Positions 60,008-64,000 of a DNA stretch of 64,000 nucleotides are shown in pieces. Where the stretch lies: NCBI GenBank assembly GCA_045633005.1, contig JAZQXT010000047.1, forward strand, positions 35,533-99,532, given 5' to 3'. How positions within the stretch are numbered: the first letter of the stretch is position 1; each line of letters opens with the position of its first letter. The notes beneath the pieces are model-generated. The model was not told the origin of the DNA, ran no database searches, and saw nothing but the letters and a program-made list of their open reading frames with translations. The DNA is from CAG-390 sp045633005. Lineage in GTDB: Bacteria > Bacillota > Clostridia > Oscillospirales > CAG-272. A program made the position numbers and the translations under genes.

Positions 60008-60133
60008 TCGCCTTTTTCTTTGTTTATTGCTCCCAATTATTTGGGGAGCGGAAAGAGTTTTTATGCCCAAGCGCCACTACTGTATATTCGAACTAATTAG
60101 TTTCGATTGGTTTAGAAAAATGTTTTTTCAAAC

Positions 60134-60171
60134 AAAAAGCCAGCAGAAATCAATCTGTTCTACTGGCCTTT
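60134..60171 (-). terminator. Terminator of the CHAT-like protease gene
   Basis: AAAGGCCAGTAG pairs with CTGCTGGCTTT, followed by TTGTTT on the minus strand. Confidence 0.75.
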
Positions 60172-60178
60172 AATTTTA

Positions 60179-61087
60179 TTAGTTCAACTCGTAATTATTG
60201 TCATTATGATTGGATTGAGCAACATCAAAAGAATCTCGTATATTGTTATCACCCCAGAATTTTGAAGTATAAAATGCATTTGAAAAATCCAAGGCATGTT
60301 GTGAGGACAACTCATCTTTATAAGTTATGTAACAGGCAGATAATGATTTATCGCTAATTTGATCGTAAAACAATCGAGAATGGCAACAATTAATAAATAA
60401 CATATCTATACTTTTATTGCTTTGTAAAAATACTCTTTCAACCGTTGTAGGCTTCGCATTTGCTCCCTGAAAACATATATATCCGTTTTGAGTACCATGA
60501 CCAGCTATGTGAACATAATCGAATTTATATTTTGTAATATACGTTTTAAACACCTCTAAAGTACATCCCAGCAGTGGAACTACATAATACATTGATTCCT
60601 TGGATATGTCATAAATTCTATGTATCTCTTCGTTCACAAATATCCGATCATTTAAATCTGTTGTTCCTGCAACTAAAACCAATTTACTTCCACGTCTATC
60701 TCTTTCTTCCAATGTCATATTTAAATATTCCACTATTTTTGTGTATGTGACTGAAGCATACTCAAAATTTATAAATGATAATAATGTTTTCTTGCTTTTA
60801 ATTATGCCATTGCGATCATTTTCTCTTTCGTTAGATATCAAGCCGCGCAAATTTGATGCTAAAGACGCAACGGGAGATACCAGCAAAGAATCTCTTTCTC
60901 TAACAAGTTTTATTTGTAAATCATTAATTTCTTTTACAACGTTTGTTTCTTTTAAGTATGAAATTGTTTGTTTGGGATTGTCTATGTTATTAATGGTTAA
61001 TACATTATCCAGCATATGAAAAATACTTATAAATTTTTCATAGAAAGGAATCCCTCTCACAAGGGTATCATAATTATCAAAAAGCAT
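60179..61087 (-). CDS. Stand-alone CHAT/caspase-like protease
   Basis: A 302-residue protein. The N-terminal 110 residues are helical; the C-terminal part has the CHAT protease pattern: VLVAGTTD, a strand and helix, YVHIAGHGTQNG with catalytic His197, FQGANAKPTTV and LFINCCHSRLF with the catalytic Cys (Cys235, or Cys234). In bacteria such proteases often act in defence or cell-death systems, cutting gasdermins or other partners, but no partner gene is adjacent. AGGAG lies five bases before the ATG. The gene is AT-rich and single, between relics, suggesting transfer. Confidence 0.75.
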   Translation of the reverse strand: MLFDNYDTLVRGIPFYEKFISIFHMLDNVLTINNIDNPKQTISYLKETNVVKEINDLQIKLVRERDSLLVSPVASLASNLRGLISNERENDRNGIIKSKKTLLSFINFEYASVTYTKIVEYLNMTLEERDRRGSKLVLVAGTTDLNDRIFVNEEIHRIYDISKESMYYVVPLLGCTLEVFKTYITKYKFDYVHIAGHGTQNGYICFQGANAKPTTVERVFLQSNKSIDMLFINCCHSRLFYDQISDKSLSACYITYKDELSSQHALDFSNAFYTSKFWGDNNIRDSFDVAQSNHNDNNYELN

Positions 61088-61198
61088 TTTCTTCTCCTAT
61101 TTCTTATACATTTACTTCATATAGCCATAATAGCATTATACCACAAAAAACAACATTTTTCAACCAAAAGGCCAAAATTGGATTTTCGCTTTTAACAC

Positions 61199-61227
61199 TT
61201 GACAAAGTTCTTTTTCTAAGTTACAAT
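61199..61227 (+). promoter_or_regulatory. Promoter upstream of the second tRNA 3' half
   Basis: TTGACA (61199-61204), 17 bp spacer, TACAAT (61222-61227). No protein gene follows on this strand; from 61228 to 61600 I see no gene, only GACCAC-rich sequence. Confidence 0.5.
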
Positions 61228-61606
61228 ACGACACCGGCGGAAGAAGAAAAGCCCTTGAGGTGGGAGTTTGATTCCCTGCTCTCAAAGGCTTTCGACCACA
61301 TGGCTTGACCACGAGGTTTCGGTTATTTATGACCACATATTTCGGTCGGTTGCTTTCGAGCTGACCACATTCGTTTTTCTCTGTCGGTTTTCTTCTTGCG
61401 GCTGCTACCACCGTCCTGATGATTTGACCGATTTTTGGGTGACCACTTGTGCTTTTTTGAGGCGCGAGTTTTGACCACATTCTTGACCATAGTGCGGAGT
61501 GGACTACATGGAAACAGTAGCAAACGAGAGCACGAAATTGCATTTTTTCCGTAGTGGAAAGGCTTAAAAAAACACGAAATAACCGAAAAAAATTCTATTT
61601 GCCGTT

Positions 61607-61646
61607 TGGGTGGTAGAGGACGCGAGTTCAAGCCTTGCTGTTACGA
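61607..61646 (+). pseudogene. Second tRNA 3' half (attachment-site relic)
   Basis: GGGTGGTAGAGG is followed by a T-arm (GCGAG-TTCAAGC-CTTGC) and seven acceptor bases, as at 50121-50161, but without an encoded CCA. The 5' half is missing. Confidence 0.55.
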
Positions 61647-61647
61647 T

Positions 61648-61682
61648 AAAAAGGCTTTGAGAGCAATTCTCAAAGCCTTTTT
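61648..61682. terminator. Terminator after the second tRNA 3' half
   Basis: AAAAGGCTTTGAGA pairs with TCTCAAAGCCTTTT. Confidence 0.85.
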
Positions 61683-61686
61683 AACC

Positions 61687-61748
61687 TTAGCGACTGTTTT
61701 TAATTGACTTCAAGCACATCGACAATACCAAGAGGCAAAGCGCGGGAT
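61687..61748 (-). pseudogene. Duplicated 3' end of the YhhN-family gene
   Basis: The stretch encodes P-A-L-C-L-L-V-L-S-M-C-L-K-S-I-K-N-S-R-stop, identical to the end of the gene at 62624-63313. It is a scar of a duplication or insertion with the XRE gene between the copies. A GCGGGATGG/CCATCCCGC inverted repeat follows at 61741-61779; no gene is seen up to 61871. Confidence 0.8.
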
Positions 61749-61871
61749 GGGTGGGCAAAACGACCAGCCATCCCGCTCAATTATTCATCGTCCGCAATCG
61801 GCATCAAGAAGATTTCTGCCATAAGGTACGCGCCTAACTATGGTGTTTAGAAGTTTGATAACAACTTTTTA

Positions 61872-62462
61872 TTATATATCGTCATCTTCGCCAATAAACC
61901 CCATATCAACTTGTTCCTTGAGCATTGACTTTAGATACTTTACATCTGTGTTCTTGTATTCCCAAACTTTTTCGCTACAAACGTAATGTTTGTTTGGCTT
62001 ATCATCGTCAATAACCTTCCCATCCGCAATTCTCACACTATAACCATCAACAAGTACTCCGGGTCTTACGTGCTTTTGCAATACATGCAGAAAGTTATCT
62101 TCTGTTGAGATAAAATGGATACGCACTTCCCATGAGTCCTGCGTTTTATATATGCCGCAATCCTTTGCTGTTCCGTGATCTAAAATTCGTTTATCCACAT
62201 CGTCAAGCGAAAATCCAAAATGGTATTCATTCACAATAACTAAAGGCTTATGCTCCAGATTATAATCGAAAAGTTCGTCCATAGTCATATGAAACAACTG
62301 CGCTATTTGAGGTAGCGTGGTTATATCGGGATAACTCTCTTCATTTTCCCACTTGCTAACCGCAGCCTTACTTACACCGAGAATATTGGCAAGCTCTTCC
62401 TGTGTCAGATCACGTTCTCTTCTCTTCGATCTAATTCTATCGCCTATCTTTAGGTTTGACAT
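61872..62462 (-). CDS. XRE-family transcription regulator
   Basis: A 196-residue regulator. The N-terminal HTH (about 7-60) is typical: IRSKRRERDLTQEELANILGVSKAAVSKWENEESYPDITTLPQIAQLF. The remaining 130 residues are an unrecognised sensor-like domain with an acidic end. GGAGGGATTATTGAT leads into the ATG. It is a single gene between the two copies of the YhhN 3' end. Confidence 0.88.
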   Translation of the reverse strand: MSNLKIGDRIRSKRRERDLTQEELANILGVSKAAVSKWENEESYPDITTLPQIAQLFHMTMDELFDYNLEHKPLVIVNEYHFGFSLDDVDKRILDHGTAKDCGIYKTQDSWEVRIHFISTEDNFLHVLQKHVRPGVLVDGYSVRIADGKVIDDDKPNKHYVCSEKVWEYKNTDVKYLKSMLKEQVDMGFIGEDDDI

Positions 62463-62623
62463 ATCAATAATCCCTCCAAAAAGCTATTTGCTTCGGAACT
62501 GATTATATTATATCACAACACAGCTAAGATGTAAAGAGACGGTTGATTTACTTTGTCAACTGTTGGTTATCTGAATTTGCTTTCATTGAAATGCTTTATG
62601 ATCATCCGTAGCGGGATCGTCGA

Positions 62624-63313
62624 TTATCGACTGTTTTTAATTGATTTCAAGCACATCGACAATACCAAGAGGCACAGCGCGGGGTAGTATGTTCCCATGC
62701 AGGCGTTGTACGCCCAGCTAAACAGGTCTGAAAAACAATCCAGCGACAGCATCATATCCGAAAAGAAAAACAAACCACTCGCCAGAGCGATCGTTTTGTT
62801 GACGACGTTTTGCTCCCTTATAAGGTTTCCGAGCGATTTTCCGAACATCGTAGAAAGGATCAGAGTATAGACGATCGCTACAACGACCATTATATTAGTG
62901 CCAAACGTAAACGACGGGCAGAACGCAAAAAACAAAATTCCCGTAAGAAACAGCGCGCCGCTGATTATATAATCAAGCTTTTGCATTTTTTGTATAAAAC
63001 AATACGCCGCCACGAAGCAAATATGCCCGATAGCAAACATAGCCGCGCCCGCGATAAAATCGTATTCGATCAGCACGTCGCCGAGAAAGCCGAAAACAAC
63101 TCCCGCCGCCATACTGATATAGAATTTCTTATTCTCTGCCCTGATTACCAAAGAATAAATAAGGTTAACTATTCCGAGCAGAGCGAACAGCGTACTGCAC
63201 GCGCACTTAAGCGCAAAGTCGAAGCCGTTGCTTTGGTAAAAGTAGTTCAGCACAAAAAGAGCGGAAATAACAATGATATTGACAGCCAACAATAGCTTTT
63301 GTGTTTTCTTCAT
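62624..63313 (-). CDS. YhhN-family (lysoplasmalogenase-like) membrane protein
   Basis: A 229-residue protein with about eight membrane helices and YhhN hallmarks: GVVFGFLGDVLIE near residue 75, GHICFVAAY, and SDMMLSLDCF toward the end, with conserved acidic residues in the membrane. Eukaryotic relatives (TMEM86) hydrolyse lysoplasmalogens, so a role with plasmalogen lipids, common in Clostridia, is plausible. GAGGT precedes ATG 63313. It follows the aldehyde dehydrogenase gene by 3 bp and is probably co-transcribed with it. Confidence 0.82.
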   Translation of the reverse strand: MKKTQKLLLAVNIIVISALFVLNYFYQSNGFDFALKCACSTLFALLGIVNLIYSLVIRAENKKFYISMAAGVVFGFLGDVLIEYDFIAGAAMFAIGHICFVAAYCFIQKMQKLDYIISGALFLTGILFFAFCPSFTFGTNIMVVVAIVYTLILSTMFGKSLGNLIREQNVVNKTIALASGLFFFSDMMLSLDCFSDLFSWAYNACMGTYYPALCLLVLSMCLKSIKNSR

Positions 63314-63316
63314 CAA

Positions 63317-64000
63317 TTACCTCAAAAAAATATGCAATAACTTTTCGTGAAATTTGTTATTAAACGGCTGATAACGCATGGGCAGGTCTATCCACGTCTT
63401 TTTGTCTACAATGGATTTATAATGCGAGAAGGTGTCGAATCCCTCCTTGCCGTGATACGAGCCCATTCCGCTCTCGCCCACGCCGCCAAAGCCCATCTCG
63501 CTCGTGGCAAGGTGGATAACAACGTCGTTGATACAACCGCCCCCGTAGGAAAGCTCGGTGGTCACGCGCTTTATATGCTTTTTATCGCTTGTAAACAGAT
63601 AGAGTGCCAAGGGCTTATCCTTTGCTTTCAGCTCATCCACTACGGCGTCAAAATCGTCAAACGCAAGTATCGGCATAATGGGACCAAATATCTCCTCCCC
63701 CATAACCGCATCGCCGTACGTTACGTTATCCATCACGGTGGGGGCGATCTGACAGGTATCGGGCTTCACGTTTCCGCCGATGACCACCTTCTCCTTATCT
63801 ATCAAGCCGCAAAGACGCGCAAAATGCTTTTCATTGACGATCTTGCCGTAATACTCATTCTTAAGCGGATCTTCGCCGTACTGCTTTTTGATCTCTGCCA
63901 CCACGGCTTTAACGAATTCATCCTTGACCGCCCTCTCGCAAAGTATATAGTCGGGAGCAACGCAGGTCTGACCGCAGTTAAGATATTTTCCGAACACGAT
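63317..64000 (-). CDS. Aldehyde dehydrogenase, C-terminal half (runs off the right edge)
   Basis: The visible 228 residues are the C-terminal half of an ALDH-superfamily enzyme, beginning near the catalytic cysteine (NCGQTC) and containing EEIFGPIMPIL, LALYLFTSD and the FGGVGESGMGSYHGKEGFDTFSHYKSI block. It resembles the class-3/fatty aldehyde dehydrogenase type, ending in a hydrophobic tail. The frame stays open to the window edge, so the gene continues beyond 64000. It would oxidise aldehydes with NAD(P), perhaps from lipids, given the YhhN partner. Confidence 0.92.
   Translation of the reverse strand: MVFGKYLNCGQTCVAPDYILCERAVKDEFVKAVVAEIKKQYGEDPLKNEYYGKIVNEKHFARLCGLIDKEKVVIGGNVKPDTCQIAPTVMDNVTYGDAVMGEEIFGPIMPILAFDDFDAVVDELKAKDKPLALYLFTSDKKHIKRVTTELSYGGGCINDVVIHLATSEMGFGGVGESGMGSYHGKEGFDTFSHYKSIVDKKTWIDLPMRYQPFNNKFHEKLLHIFLR

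Noticed and set aside
61323..61631. 102-codon minus-strand frame in the GACCAC-rich region
   Set aside because: Its sequence derives from repeats and tRNA antisense; no homologous pattern or ribosome site.
1..64000. CRISPR arrays, intact tRNA or rRNA genes
   Set aside because: No regularly spaced short repeats and no complete cloverleaf or rRNA sequence were seen; only two tRNA 3' halves.

Overview
The window looks like a chromosomal segment of an uncultured Clostridia-type Firmicute (gut-commensal style). The signs are HPr kinase/phosphorylase, a TPP-riboswitch-controlled thi operon, TasA/camelysin-type signal regions fused to DUF285 surface repeats, Gram-positive Shine-Dalgarno sites, frequent TTG/GTG starts, TTGACA-N17-TATAAT promoters and Firmicute mobilisation genes. 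No rRNA, intact tRNA or CRISPR array is visible. The annotation rests on reading alone; no database search was run.

Layout. (1) 0-17.2 kb, core-like and GC-richer: DUF1858 protein, prfB, a capsid/packaging gene set on the minus strand (small and large terminase, portal, scaffold, coat, adaptor) with no tail, lysis or integration genes, a 4'-phosphopantetheinyl transferase, envelope proteins, hprK, a PrsA-like lipoprotein, and a sugar isomerase/oxidoreductase pair. (2) 17.3-23.7 kb: a small HTH gene behind a consensus promoter with a LexA-type box, two tandem DUF285 surface proteins, and an invertible-promoter switch (22-bp inverted repeats around a promoter) next to a Xer-type recombinase. 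(3) 23.8-42.5 kb, AT-richer and accessory: relics and duplications around a five-gene phosphosignalling operon (PP2C phosphatase, receptor Ser/Thr kinase, membrane FHA protein, FHA-FHA-ABC exporter, unknown helical protein), then a JAMM protease with a Cys-rich mini-protein and an orphan 904-residue possibly NACHT-like protein. (4) 42.5-50.4 kb: a mobilisable element (Xis-like, integrase, relaxase with a nested gene, MobC, RepA-like ATPase, DUF6076-like protein), a toxin-antitoxin pair and a tRNA 3' half with a duplicated att-like core. (5) 50.4-64 kb: methyltransferase, alcohol dehydrogenase, rhodanese lipoprotein, thiS-F-G-H-E-D, an HNH-MATE operon behind a structured leader, a CHAT/caspase-like protease, a second tRNA 3' half, an XRE regulator, a YhhN protein and a partial aldehyde dehydrogenase.

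How it works together. The strongest unusual system is the phase-variation switch at 22.38-22.61 kb. The promoter is drawn here in the ON orientation, pointing at the surface-protein genes, and the likely inverting recombinase lies 60 bp away. A near-identical palindromic site with a different central tetranucleotide sits between the promoter and the first gene of the kinase/FHA/ABC operon. The same recombinase, or another DNA-binding protein, may therefore act at both loci. The kinase operon resembles the mycobacterial Rv1747/PknF arrangement, with duplicated sugar-binding-like ectodomains on the kinase.
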